Of a DNA stretch of 64,000 nt, positions 51,063 through 59,979 are shown one piece after another. Made by a program: the position numbers and the translations under genes. How positions within the stretch are numbered: the first letter of the stretch is position 1; every line of letters starts with the position of its first letter. Source of the DNA: Streptomyces bacillaris (GTDB lineage: Bacteria; Actinomycetota; Actinomycetes; Streptomycetales; Streptomycetaceae); NCBI RefSeq assembly GCF_003268675.1, contig NZ_CP029378.1, forward strand, positions 7,440,001 to 7,504,000, written 5' to 3'. The notes beneath the pieces are model-generated. The model ran no database searches and was not told the DNA's origin. It was given only the letters and a program-made list of their open reading frames with translations.

Positions 51063-52666
51063 GTGCGGTGCCTTCCGAGGAGGTACGCGGGGACGGCGGC
51101 GATCAGGACGAGAACGGCCGCGTAGGGGGCGGCCGCCGCGTACGAGGCGGTGCCGGTCTCGGTCCACAGCCGGGTGGCCAGGGTGTCCATGCCCGTGGGG
51201 CGCAGGAGCAGGGTGGCGGGGAGTTCCTTCATGCAGACGACGAAGGTGAGCGCGGCCCCCGCGGCGATGCCGGGGGCGGCGAGCGGCACGGTGACCTCGC
51301 GCAGGACCCGTACCGGCCCCCGGCCCAGCGACCGGGCCACGTCCTCCAGCACCGGCGGGGACTGCAGGACCGCCGCCCGGGTCGCGCCGACGGCCACGGG
51401 AAGGAAGAGCACCGCGTAGGCGATCACCAGCAACGGCAGCTCCTGGTACAGGGGATAGGCGTAGCGCACCGCGAGGAAGACCATGGCGAGCGCGACCGTG
51501 ATCCCGGGCACGGCGTGGCCCGCGTACGCCGCCTGCTCCAGGAAGTGCGCGGCGCGCCCCCGGTACCGGGCGGCGAGCACCCCGACCGGCAGAGCGAGGA
51601 CGGTGGTCAGCAGGGCGCCGAGGGCCGCGACCAGCAGGGTCGTCGTCCCGGTCTCCAGCAGCCGGGCGGGCTCCCAGGTGGCGGAGCCGCCCACGGCCAG
51701 CCAGTACGCCAGGGTGCCGAGCGGAAAGACCACCCCGGCCGCGGCGACGGCGGAACACCAGGCCAGTGCGGGCAGCCGCAGCCGGCCGAGGGGCGCGGTC
51801 ACCGTCGGCCGTGCCGTTCCGGAGCCGGTCCGCGCGGACCCGGCGCGGCCGCGCGTACGGGATTCGGCGGCGACCAGCAGCACGGTCATGAGGACCAGCA
51901 CGACCCCGAGCGCCGCCGCCGGGGTGCGGTCGAAGCTCGCCTTGTACGAGGTGTGGATGGCCAGGGTGAACGTCTCGTACCGCATGATCGACACGGCCCC
52001 GAAGTCGGAGAGGACGTAGAGGGCGACCAGGAGCCCGCCGCCCGCCGCAGCGGGACGCAACTGGGGGAGCGTGACGCGCCGGAACGTCCGCCAGGGGCCG
52101 TGCCCGAGCGAACGTGCCGCCTCCTCCTGGGCGGGGTCGATCCCGCGCAGCGCCGCCGCGACCGGGAGATAGACGTACGGGTAGCTGACCAGGGTCAGCA
52201 CGAGCGCCGCGCCGCCGAACCCGGCGAGACCCGGGCGCGCGGAGACCCAGGCGAAGGCCGCGACGTAACTGGGCACCGCGAGCGGCAGCGTGGCCAGCAC
52301 CGACCAGGTGCGGGCGGCGGGCAGCGCGGTGCGGGTGGTGAGCCAGGCGAGGGAGACGCCTAGCACGAGGGAGGCGACGACGACCACGAGGGCCAGGCCC
52401 ACGCTGTGGGCGAGGAGTTGGCCCGTACGGCCGGTGGCCACGACCTCCCAGGCGAAGGCGGGACCGCGCTCCAGGGCCCGTACACCCAGATAGATCAGCG
52501 GAAGCAGGGCCAGGGCGGCGGCGACGGAGGCGGACAGGATCAGGACGAGAGGCGGCCTCCGCCCGGCACGCCCGCGCCCGGACGCCGCGTGGGCGGCGTC
52601 CGGGCGGGTGGCGGTGCGGGCGGGCGCCGGCGGGGCCTCGCGGCCCCGGGTACCCGGGTCGTTCAT
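51059..52666 (-). CDS. fbpB: Ferric iron ABC transporter permease (fused two-domain)
   Basis: A 535-residue permease with about 12 helices in two homologous halves. Each half has a coupling loop: GIDPAQEEAARSLGHGPWRT and SPPVLEDVARSLGRGPVRVL. This duplicated form is the FbpB/ThiP type. The N-terminus is a Pro/Ala/Arg-rich cytoplasmic stretch. ATG 52666 lies 6 bases after the binding-protein stop; the stop overlaps fbpC. Confidence 0.87.
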   Translation of the reverse strand: MNDPGTRGREAPPAPARTATRPDAAHAASGRGRAGRRPPLVLILSASVAAALALLPLIYLGVRALERGPAFAWEVVATGRTGQLLAHSVGLALVVVVASLVLGVSLAWLTTRTALPAARTWSVLATLPLAVPSYVAAFAWVSARPGLAGFGGAALVLTLVSYPYVYLPVAAALRGIDPAQEEAARSLGHGPWRTFRRVTLPQLRPAAAGGGLLVALYVLSDFGAVSIMRYETFTLAIHTSYKASFDRTPAAALGVVLVLMTVLLVAAESRTRGRAGSARTGSGTARPTVTAPLGRLRLPALAWCSAVAAAGVVFPLGTLAYWLAVGGSATWEPARLLETGTTTLLVAALGALLTTVLALPVGVLAARYRGRAAHFLEQAAYAGHAVPGITVALAMVFLAVRYAYPLYQELPLLVIAYAVLFLPVAVGATRAAVLQSPPVLEDVARSLGRGPVRVLREVTVPLAAPGIAAGAALTFVVCMKELPATLLLRPTGMDTLATRLWTETGTASYAAAAPYAAVLVLIAAVPAYLLGRHRT

Positions 52667-52671
52667 ACGGG

Positions 52672-53727
52672 TCAGACCATCCCGGCTTCCCGCAGCATCT
52701 CCAGCGTCACTTCGAGCGACTCCAGCTTGCTCAGGTCGATCTCGGGCACGCCCAGGGTGTCGAGCTTCGGGAGCTCGTCCTTGCTGGTGACACCGGCGGC
52801 CAGTGGGTACTCGTGGGTCTCGTCGGCGAAGTAGGTCTGGGCCTCCTCGGCGAGGAGGAAGTCGACGGCCTTCTGCGCGGCGGCCTTCTGGTCGTTGCCC
52901 TTGAGGACGCCGGCGCCCGCGACGTTGACGAGCGCGCCAGGGTCGCCCTTCTTCGGGAAGCTCAGCGCGGCCTTGAGCTTGTCCGCGCCCTCCTCGGCCG
53001 CCTTCTCGTACCAGTAGTAGTGGTTGATGAGGCCGAGTTCGGCCTTGCCGTCGTTGACCGCGGTGAGGACGGCGCCGTTCTTCTCGTACACCTGGGGTTC
53101 GTTGGCCTTGAAGTCCTTCAGCCAGGTACGGGTGGCGTCGTCGCCCTCCAGCACGCGCATGCCGGTGACGAACGCCTGGAACGACGCATTGGTCGGAGCG
53201 TAGCCGACCTTGCCCTTCCACTCCGGCTTGGTGAGGTCCTTGACGCTCTCCGGCGCCTTGGCCACCTTGTCGCTGTTGTACGCGATGACACGGGCCCGGC
53301 CCGAGACGCCGACCCAGCTGCCGTCCTCGGCGCGGTACTCCTTGTCGACCTGGTCCAGGGTCCCCTGCGGCAGCGCGTCGAGCCGGCCCGCCTTGGCCAG
53401 GGCCCCGAGGGCACCGGCGTCCTGGGAGAAGAAGATGTCCGCCTTGGTCTTGTCGCCCTCCTCCAGGAGCTGGGCGGCGAGTTCGGCGCTGTCGCCGTAG
53501 CGGATCTCGACCTTGGTGCCGGTCGCCTTCTCCAGCTTCTCCAGCAGCGGGGCTATGAGTTCCTCGTTGCGCCCGGAGTAGATGACCAGCGGTCCGGTCG
53601 CCTTCTCCTCGGCAGCTGTGCCGCTGTCCTTGGCGCCCTTGTCGTCGGAACCGCAGGCAGCGGCGAGCGGCACGAGGAGGGCGACCGCGGCCAGAGCGGA
53701 TATACGACGAGAGGTTGCGCGTCTCAT
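52672..53727 (-). CDS. fbpA: Ferric iron ABC transporter substrate-binding lipoprotein
   Basis: A 351-residue type II binding protein. The signal ends in lipobox LVPLAAACGSDD. LVIYSGRNEELIAPLLEKLE, YGDSAELAAQLLEEG and IFFSQDAGALGALAKAG are standard for ferric-binding FbpA/FutA proteins. LGLINHYYWYEK supplies the paired Tyr that bind Fe(III). An iron box upstream supports iron repression of the whole operon. Confidence 0.89.
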   Translation of the reverse strand: MRRATSRRISALAAVALLVPLAAACGSDDKGAKDSGTAAEEKATGPLVIYSGRNEELIAPLLEKLEKATGTKVEIRYGDSAELAAQLLEEGDKTKADIFFSQDAGALGALAKAGRLDALPQGTLDQVDKEYRAEDGSWVGVSGRARVIAYNSDKVAKAPESVKDLTKPEWKGKVGYAPTNASFQAFVTGMRVLEGDDATRTWLKDFKANEPQVYEKNGAVLTAVNDGKAELGLINHYYWYEKAAEEGADKLKAALSFPKKGDPGALVNVAGAGVLKGNDQKAAAQKAVDFLLAEEAQTYFADETHEYPLAAGVTSKDELPKLDTLGVPEIDLSKLESLEVTLEMLREAGMV

Positions 53728-53762
53728 GGAAAAGCCTTTCTCAAGTGATGGTCATGAATATC

Positions 53763-53781
53763 TAAGGTTTGCCTAACCTAA
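53763..53781. promoter_or_regulatory. Iron box (DmdR1/IdeR type) upstream of fbpA
   Basis: TAAGGTTTGCCTAACCTAA matches 16 of 19 positions of the actinobacterial iron box TTAGGTTAGGCTAACCTAA by my count, 36 bases upstream of fbpA. Confidence 0.85.
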
Positions 53782-53917
53782 ACGTCAACTCTCCGGGGCA
53801 TTCCGAGACCTGACCGGGATCAAACGGCCTCTTCCGGCGCTCGACCGGAGACTGCCCGAAACCGGCGTACACCGCTCCACGTGTCAGTCGGGGGCCGGGG
53901 TTCGGATGCCGCCCGCT

Positions 53918-54404
53918 CTACCAGGCCCCCGGCCACGCACCGACCCGGACCCGTGTCACGGCGCTGATGTAGCGCGCCCCGTACCGGTCGACGGGGACCA
54001 CCGGCCGGCTGCCGACCGCGTCCAGGCCCCCCCGTCGAGGCGGGTGGCCAGGAGGACGGGCGCGTCCCCGAAATCGGCGTCGATCTCCGCCCGGGCCGGC
54101 ACGGTGCGGTGCCCTTCGCCGCCGGACACCGTCAGGGTGAACCGGGACCGCTCCTTGCGCCGGCGGATGTCGAAGAGCGGGTCGGAGGCGAGGGCGACCT
54201 CGCGCAGCGGGGGCCCTCGAGCACATGGCGTCGCGGCCCACTGGTGGCGCAGTCGAAGACGACCTCCGCCCGGTGCGGGCGCCACCCCTCGCGCAAATCA
54301 CGCACCGTAAGGGTGGCGGGCAGATCGACCTCGCCGATCACGGAGAGCGATGCGAGCTGTGTGGCGGAGGCGCCGAGTGGCGCACCGGGTCGGCTCGTGC
54401 TCAT
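53918..54404 (-). pseudogene. Short molybdopterin-oxidoreductase-like gene with two apparent frameshifts
   Basis: Three frames supply consecutive parts. First ASLSVIGEVDLPATLTVRDL to VVFDCATSGPRRHVLEGP, whose Cys matches the Mo ligand. Then PLREVALASDPLFDIRRRKE to DADFGDAPVLLATRLDGG. Finally LDAVGSRPVVPVDRYGARY to RVGAWPGAW. One added C in the five-base run near 54207 and one added base in the seven-base run near 54030 give a continuous 162-residue Moco-binding-fold protein. It precedes the stop by a normal terminator-less gap and lies beside a TOBE-domain regulator. Confidence 0.6.
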
Positions 54405-54570
54405 TCCCCCGATCGGACGGCCCGCAGGGCGGCGGCTGCCGGGGAGGTATGCCCGGCGGATATCCCGCCGAGTCGCGTCTGCCAGGCTGCAGGCCTTTTC
54501 GGGCTCGCTTCTGTGAAGCCCGGACGGGGGATGTCATCATATCCGCCGCAGTGACGGCGTGCCGGAGGGC

Positions 54571-54981
54571 TCAGGCCGGGCTTCCGGGGCGGTCGATGTG
54601 TACGTTGGTCGACTTGACCCGGGCCGTCGCCAGCACGCCGACCTCCAGCCCGAGCTCCTCCACCGACTCGCGGCTGATCAGCGAGACCAGCCGGTGCGGA
54701 CCCGACTGGATCTCCACCTGGGCCACGATGTCGTCCATCGTGACGGCGGTGACGATGCCGGCGAAGGAGTTGCGGACCGAGGTCAGGGCGCCGCCCTCGG
54801 GTACCGGGTGGAGCCCGGCCGCACGCTCCGTGGCGAAGGCCGCCAGGCTGACGCCGTCGATCAGCCGGTTTCCCGAGCTGCTCCGGTCCATCGCGAGGTG
54901 ACCGCCGTCCGCCCACCGGCGGACCGTTTCCGGGCTCACGGCCAGCAACTGCGCGGCCTGGCCAATGCTGTACGAAGGCAC
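54571..54981 (-). CDS. MerR-like HTH plus TOBE (molybdenum-pterin-binding) regulator
   Basis: A 136-residue protein. An N-terminal excisionase/MerR-type HTH (YSIGQAAQLLAVSPETVRRW, ADGGHLAMDRSSSGNRLIDG) joins a C-terminal TOBE/MopI domain (about residues 66-130; SVRNSFAGIVTAVTMDDIVA and LVSLISRESVEELGLEVG). TOBE domains bind molybdate, so it probably senses molybdate and regulates molybdoenzyme genes such as its downstream neighbour. It is divergent from the siderophore operon. Confidence 0.85.
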   Translation of the reverse strand: MPSYSIGQAAQLLAVSPETVRRWADGGHLAMDRSSSGNRLIDGVSLAAFATERAAGLHPVPEGGALTSVRNSFAGIVTAVTMDDIVAQVEIQSGPHRLVSLISRESVEELGLEVGVLATARVKSTNVHIDRPGSPA

Positions 54982-55171
54982 CCCCGCACTCTAGGGGGTG
55001 CCCGGCCGTCCCGCCGGACGGGTGCGGTGGCGCGTTCGCTTCGGTCGGCGTTGTGGTCGCACAGGGTGATGGATTACTCACCGTGTTCGACAACAGGACT
55101 GACGTGCAGATGAATTGATGAAACGTCAGATCTTCGGTATCCGCTTTGCCCTATCGACAGTTGCGAATTGA

Positions 55172-55190
55172 TTAGCTTAGGCTCACCTAA
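55172..55190. promoter_or_regulatory. Iron box upstream of the ornithine hydroxylase
   Basis: TTAGCTTAGGCTCACCTAA matches 17 of 19 consensus positions by my count, 88 bases before the gene, and controls the first siderophore gene. Confidence 0.9.
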
Positions 55191-55277
55191 GTCGGACTGG
55201 GCCGCTCTGTCGGCGTGCCCATCTCGCCCACCTTCCCCGGCGCCTGACAGGCGGCTTTCCCGCACGATGGGAGTGAC

Positions 55278-56633
55278 ATGTCACAGGTTCATCCTGGCGA
55301 CGCACCACCGGTCCACGACCTCATCGGAATCGGCTTCGGCCCGTCCAATGTGGCCATGGCGATCGCGCTCAGAGAGCACAACACACGCGTCGGCGGGCAG
55401 GCGCCGGTCACCGCCCGCTTCTTCGAGCAGCAGCCGAAATTCGGCTGGCACCGCGGCATGCTGATCGACGACGCGACCATGCAGGTGTCGTTCCTCAAGG
55501 ACCTGGTGACACTCCGCAACCCGGCCAGCGAGTTCAGCTTCCTCTGCTATCTCCAGAGCAAGGACCGGTTGATCGACTTCATCAACCACAAGAACCTCTT
55601 CCCGCTGCGCGTGGAGTTCCACGACTACTTCGAGTGGGCCGCGGCCAAGGTCGACGACATGGTCTCCTACGGCCACGAGGTCGTCTCCGTCACGCCGTTG
55701 GTCCATGACGGCACCGTGGAGTATCTGGACGTGACCGTCCGGTCGGGCGGCGGCCTGGAGGTCCACCGGACCCGCAACCTCGTCATCGGCACCGGGCTGC
55801 GCCCGCTCCTGCCCGAAGGCGTACGGCGCGGCGACCGCGTCTGGCACAACTCCGACCTGCTGCGCAACGTCGAAGCGCTGGAGGGTACTTCACCCTCGCG
55901 CTTCGTCGTCGTCGGCGCCGGGCAGAGCGCCGCCGAGAACGTCGCCTACCTCCACCGCCGCTTCCCCGACGCCGAGGTCTGCGCGGTCTTCTCCCGCTAC
56001 GGCTACAGCCCCGCCGACGACAGCAGCTTCGCCAACCGGATCTTCGACCCCGGTGCGGTCGACGACTACTTCGCCGCCCCCGACGACGTCAAAAGTCAGC
56101 TGATGGCCTATCACGGGAACACCAACTACTCCGTGGTGGACATCGACCTGATCGACGACCTCTACCGGCAGATGTACCGGGAGAAGGTCCTCGGCACCGA
56201 ACGGCTGCGCTTCCTCAACGTCTCGCGGGTCACCGACGTCGAGGAGACCCCCGACGGGGTCCGTACGACGGTGAAGTCCCTCGTCACCGGCGAGGAGACC
56301 CCCCTGGACGCCGATATCGTTGTCTTCGCCACCGGCTACAGCCCCGCCGACCCGCTCGGCCTCCTCGGCGAGGTCGCGGACCGCTGCCTGCTCGACGACG
56401 AGGGCCGTGTCCGGGTCGAGCGCGACTATCGCATCGCCACCGACCCCGCCCTGACCTGCGGAATCTATCTCCAGGGCGGTACGGAGCACACCCACGGCAT
56501 CACCACGTCCCTGCTCTCCAACACCGCGATACGCGTCGGGGAGATCCTCGACTCCCTCCTCGACCGGAGCGTCAAGTCCAGCTCCGACGAGGCCCGCCCC
56601 GTCGCGGACGGCACGGGCAGCACCGTCGGCTAG
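55278..56633 (+). CDS. cchB: L-ornithine N5-monooxygenase (coelichelin-type)
   Basis: A 451-residue flavin N-hydroxylating monooxygenase. The FAD motif is LIGIGFGPSNVAMAIALREH, the NADPH motif FVVVGAGQSAAENVAYLHRR and the substrate motif VVFATGYSPADPLGLLGE. FLKDLVTLRNPASEFSFLCY is characteristic of SidA/PvdA-like ornithine hydroxylases. It makes N5-hydroxyornithine, a hydroxamate precursor. The gene order that follows matches S. coelicolor cchB-cchH, so the symbol rests on synteny as well as on family. Confidence 0.9.
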   Translation: MSQVHPGDAPPVHDLIGIGFGPSNVAMAIALREHNTRVGGQAPVTARFFEQQPKFGWHRGMLIDDATMQVSFLKDLVTLRNPASEFSFLCYLQSKDRLIDFINHKNLFPLRVEFHDYFEWAAAKVDDMVSYGHEVVSVTPLVHDGTVEYLDVTVRSGGGLEVHRTRNLVIGTGLRPLLPEGVRRGDRVWHNSDLLRNVEALEGTSPSRFVVVGAGQSAAENVAYLHRRFPDAEVCAVFSRYGYSPADDSSFANRIFDPGAVDDYFAAPDDVKSQLMAYHGNTNYSVVDIDLIDDLYRQMYREKVLGTERLRFLNVSRVTDVEETPDGVRTTVKSLVTGEETPLDADIVVFATGYSPADPLGLLGEVADRCLLDDEGRVRVERDYRIATDPALTCGIYLQGGTEHTHGITTSLLSNTAIRVGEILDSLLDRSVKSSSDEARPVADGTGSTVG

Positions 56634-56642
56634 CAGCCGTAC

Positions 56643-56668
56643 GGGCGCACCCGGCCGCGGGTGCGCCC
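56643..56668 (+). terminator. Perfect 10-bp hairpin after the hydroxylase
   Basis: GGGCGCACCC (56643-56652) and GGGTGCGCCC (56659-56668) form a stem with a 6-base loop, 10 bases past the hydroxylase stop. Confidence 0.7.
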
Positions 56669-56738
56669 CTGCCCGGCCGATCATGCGTTCCGGCGGGACC
56701 GACAGCGATGACGATCAATAGGGATAACGTACGTCCAC

Positions 56739-57796
56739 ATGAGCACGACTGCAGTCGAGCGCCCAGCTCCCAAGGGCGCAACGGAGGTACGCCGAGGGCG
56801 CCTTGGGGGCCTCTGCGCGCTGGCCGCGGGCCTCGCGCTCGCCGCCGCCCTCTCGCTGGCCGTGGGGCCAGGGCGCTCAGCCCGGCCGAGGTCTGGCAGG
56901 GGCTGTTCGCGGCGGCCGACCCCGATCAGCGGCTCACCGAGATCAGGCTCATCGTGCAGACCGTACGGGTGCCCCGCACGGTCCTCGCGGTCGTGGCGGG
57001 CATCGCCCTGGGCGTCGGCGGGGCGCTGATCCAGGGCTACACCCGTAACCCCATCGCCGACACCGGGCTGTTGGGGGTGAACACCGGGGCCTCCTTCGCC
57101 GTGGTGACGGCGATCGCCGTGTTCGGGTTCACCAACCCCTTCCAGTACGTCTGGTTCGCCTTCGCGGGAGCGGCCCTCGCCGGGGTCGTCGTCTTCGGGC
57201 TGGCCAGCATCGGCAGGGGAGCGGGCAACCCGCTGACGCTCGCCCTGGCCGGGCAGGGCATCACCGTCTTCCTCATGGCGATGACCACCGCGGTCGCCCT
57301 CACCGACCAGAAGTCGCTGAACGCTCTGCGGTTCTGGAACGCGGGCTCGGTGGCCGGGGTGGGGTTCGACGTCATCTGGCCGGTGACCGGGTTCATCGCC
57401 CTCGGGCTCGTCCTGGCGCTGTCCACGCTGCCCTCCCTCAACCTGCTCAACCTGGGCGACGACGTGGCGCGAGGCCTGGGCGTGGGCATCGTGCGGAGCC
57501 GCGCCGTCGGCATCGTCGCCATCACCCTGCTGGCGGGCGCGGCCACGGCGGCGTGCGGCCCCATCGCCTTCCTCGGGCTCATGGTCGCCCATGTGGCCCG
57601 GTATCTGACGGGCCCCGACTACCGCTGGCTCGTGCCGTACGCGGGGCTGCTCGGCGCCGTCGTCCTGCTGGTCTGCGACATCGTGGGGCGCCTGGTGGTG
57701 CGCCCCGGTGAGCTGGAGCCCGGCGTCGTGGTCGCGCTTCTCGGCGCCCCATTCTTCGCCGTTCTCGTCTGGCGAGGGAAGTTCAAGAGCGCATGA
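56739..57796 (+). CDS. cchC: Siderophore ABC transporter permease (FecCD), one apparent frameshift
   Basis: A FecCD-family permease in two frames. The first, from ATG 56739, gives MSTTAVERPAPKG through ALAAGLALAAALSLAVG. The second gives ARALSPAEVWQGLFAAAD, VRVPRTVLAVVAGIALGVGG, GYTRNPIADTGLLGVNTGAS and ends FFAVLVWRGKFKSA. One added G in the GGGG run near 56865-56870 joins them into 352 residues, the family's usual size, with about 10 helices. No iron box precedes it. The stop overlaps the next permease by 4 bp. Confidence 0.84.
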
Positions 57797-58884
57797 GCGG
57801 AACAGAGATGAGCAGGGCGGACATGAGCAAGGTGGAGACGCGGCCCGCGCTGGCGGCCGGTGTGCGGCTCGGGCAGGTGTCGTTCGTCTGGCGGCCCTGG
57901 CTCGTCCTGGTCACCCTGGTGCTCGCCGGCTCCGCCTTCCTGGTGTTCTGCCTCTCCATCGCCGTCGGGGACTTCCCCATCGGTCTGTCCCGGGTGATCG
58001 CCACCCTGGCCGGCCAGGGCGAACAGGTCGACGAGTTCGTCGTGATGGACCTGCGGATGCCGCGCGCCCTGGCCGGTCTCGTCGTGGGCATCGCCCTGGG
58101 TGTGTCCGGGGCCATCACCCAGTCCGTCGCCCGCAACCCGCTCGCCAGCCCCGACATCCTCGGGATCACCGGCGGGGCCAGTACGGTCGCGGTCTTCCTG
58201 GTGACGGTGTCGGGCGGGGCCGCCGCGGCGGTCGCCGGCTCGGTGGGGCTGTCGGCGGCCGCGCTCCTGGGCGGCCTCGGCACCGGGCTGCTGGTCTACT
58301 TCCTGGCCTGGCGGCGCGGGATCGACGGCTTCCGGCTCATCCTCATCGGGATCTCGGTGAGCGCCGTGATGCAGGCGCTCACGACCTGGCTGCTGGTGTC
58401 GGCCGACATCCGGGACGTGGCCCGGGCCCAGGCGTGGCTGGTCGGCTCCCTGGACGGCCGGTCCTGGGGCGAGGTCCTGGTGGCGTCCTGGGGCTCGCTG
58501 GTGCTGCTGGTGGTGGTGGCCGCCGCCGCGTTCCAGTTCAAGCCGATGCACCTGGGGGACGACGTGGCCGCCGGTCTGGGCGTCCGGTACACCCGGGTGC
58601 GGGCGGTCCTGCTGCTCTGCGCGGTGCTGCTGGCCGCCGTCGCGGTGAGCGCCGCGGGGCCCGTACCGTTCGTCGCGCTGGTGGCGCCCCAGGTGGCGAT
58701 GCGGCTGGCCCGGTGCCCGACGCCGCCGCTGGTGGCGTCCGGCCTGCTGGGGGCGGTGCTGCTGACCGGGTCGGACCTCGTCGCGCGGACGGCGCTGCCG
58801 GTGACCCTGCCGGTGGGGGTCGTGACGGCCGCGATCGGTGGCCCGTTCCTCGTGTATCTGCTGGTCCGGGCCAACCTCCGCTAG
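57793..58884 (+). CDS. cchD: Siderophore ABC transporter permease (FecCD)
   Basis: A 363-residue membrane protein with about 10 helices. MDLRMPRALAGLVVGIALGV and SVARNPLASPDILGITGGAS are diagnostic blocks; DVAAGLGVRYTRVRAVLLLC precedes the last helices and PVPFVALVAPQVAMRL is the ATPase-contact loop. It pairs with the preceding permease as a heterodimer and starts on the overlapping ATG. Confidence 0.91.
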   Translation: MSGTEMSRADMSKVETRPALAAGVRLGQVSFVWRPWLVLVTLVLAGSAFLVFCLSIAVGDFPIGLSRVIATLAGQGEQVDEFVVMDLRMPRALAGLVVGIALGVSGAITQSVARNPLASPDILGITGGASTVAVFLVTVSGGAAAAVAGSVGLSAAALLGGLGTGLLVYFLAWRRGIDGFRLILIGISVSAVMQALTTWLLVSADIRDVARAQAWLVGSLDGRSWGEVLVASWGSLVLLVVVAAAAFQFKPMHLGDDVAAGLGVRYTRVRAVLLLCAVLLAAVAVSAAGPVPFVALVAPQVAMRLARCPTPPLVASGLLGAVLLTGSDLVARTALPVTLPVGVVTAAIGGPFLVYLLVRANLR

Positions 58885-58930
58885 CGCGTGGCCTCCTCGC
58901 CGTACGGAGACGAACTCCCGCCGGAGGCAC

Positions 58931-58949
58931 TAAGGTTAGGCGAGCCTAA
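58931..58949. promoter_or_regulatory. Iron box upstream of the ATPase gene
   Basis: TAAGGTTAGGCGAGCCTAA matches 16 of 19 consensus positions by my count and begins 33 bases before the ATPase start, implying an internal iron-regulated promoter. Confidence 0.87.
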
Positions 58950-58963
58950 ACCAAGGGGGGCTG

Positions 58964-59827
58964 GTGGCCACGCAGTTCATCACCGAGAAGCGGACCGGGG
59001 CCGAGGAGGTCTCGCGGCTGGCCGCGAGGGGCGTCACGGTCGGCTACGGCGGACGGGCCGTCATCGACGATCTCGACGTGGAGATCCCGCCGGGTGTGGT
59101 CACCACGATCATCGGCCCCAACGGCTGCGGAAAGTCCACCCTGTTGCGCACCCTGACCCGGCTGCTCAAGCCGGCCGACGGGACGGTCGTGCTGGACGGC
59201 GAGGACATCGCGAAGCTCCGCACCCGGGACGTGGCGAAGAAGCTCGGCCTGCTGCCGCAGGCGCCCGTGGCGCCCGAGGGGCTCACCGTGGGGGACCTGG
59301 TCGCCCGGGGCCGCCATCCGCACCAGAGCTGGCTGCGCCAGTGGTCCTCGGACGACGCCGGGGTGGTGGAGCGGGCGCTGACCATGACCGGGGTGGCCGA
59401 TCTGGCCGACCGCCCGGTCGACTCGCTCTCCGGCGGCCAGCGCCAGCGCGTCTGGATCTCCATGACCCTGGCCCAGGGCACCGACCTGCTGCTCCTGGAC
59501 GAGCCGACCACCTATCTGGACCTCGCCCACGCCATCGACGTGCTCGACCTGGTCGACGATCTGCACGAGTCGGGGTGCACGGTGGTGATGGTGCTGCACG
59601 ACCTCAACCTCGCCGCCCGCTACAGCGACAACCTCATCGTGATGCGGTCGGGCCGGATCCTGGCCCAGGGACACCCCCGGGACGTGATCACCGCCGAGCT
59701 GCTGCACGAGGCCTTCGGGCTGCAGGCCGCGGTGATCGACGATCCGGTGGGCGACCGGCCGCTCATCGTCCCGATCGGCCGCACGCATGTACGGATCGAA
59801 CCGGTGAACGACGCCCCCGTGAAGTAG
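58964..59827 (+). CDS. cchE: Siderophore ABC transporter ATP-binding protein
   Basis: A 287-residue ATPase: Walker A IIGPNGCGKSTLLR, signature LSGGQRQRVWISMTL, Walker B LLLLDEPTTYLD, H-loop MVLHDLNLAARYSD. The FepC-type TTYLDLA motif marks iron-siderophore transporters. GTG 58964 is preceded by AGGGGGG. It energises uptake by the two upstream permeases. Confidence 0.92.
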   Translation: MATQFITEKRTGAEEVSRLAARGVTVGYGGRAVIDDLDVEIPPGVVTTIIGPNGCGKSTLLRTLTRLLKPADGTVVLDGEDIAKLRTRDVAKKLGLLPQAPVAPEGLTVGDLVARGRHPHQSWLRQWSSDDAGVVERALTMTGVADLADRPVDSLSGGQRQRVWISMTLAQGTDLLLLDEPTTYLDLAHAIDVLDLVDDLHESGCTVVMVLHDLNLAARYSDNLIVMRSGRILAQGHPRDVITAELLHEAFGLQAAVIDDPVGDRPLIVPIGRTHVRIEPVNDAPVK

Positions 59828-59889
59828 GGCTGCAGCAAAGCGATTTGGCCACTCGGACCCACCTGACCCGGACGAGGGAAAATTCCAAG

Positions 59890-59908
59890 TAAGGCTAGGC
59901 TGGCCTCA
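59890..59908. promoter_or_regulatory. Weaker iron box upstream of the binding protein gene
   Basis: TAAGGCTAGGCTGGCCTCA matches 14 of 19 consensus positions by my count, about 70-90 bases before the gene. A further half-site TAAGGTTTG follows near 59920. Confidence 0.6.
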
Positions 59909-59979
59909 CTTGAGCGGGATAAGGTTTGCTCGCCCTCGTACCGGGGCGCAGTGGACAGCGCGAAAGCAAGGGATCCTGG

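Noticed and set aside
49992..53727. Molybdate transporter interpretation of the ABC operon
   Set aside because: The binding protein has the ferric-type paired Tyr and an iron box precedes the operon, despite the nearby TOBE regulator.
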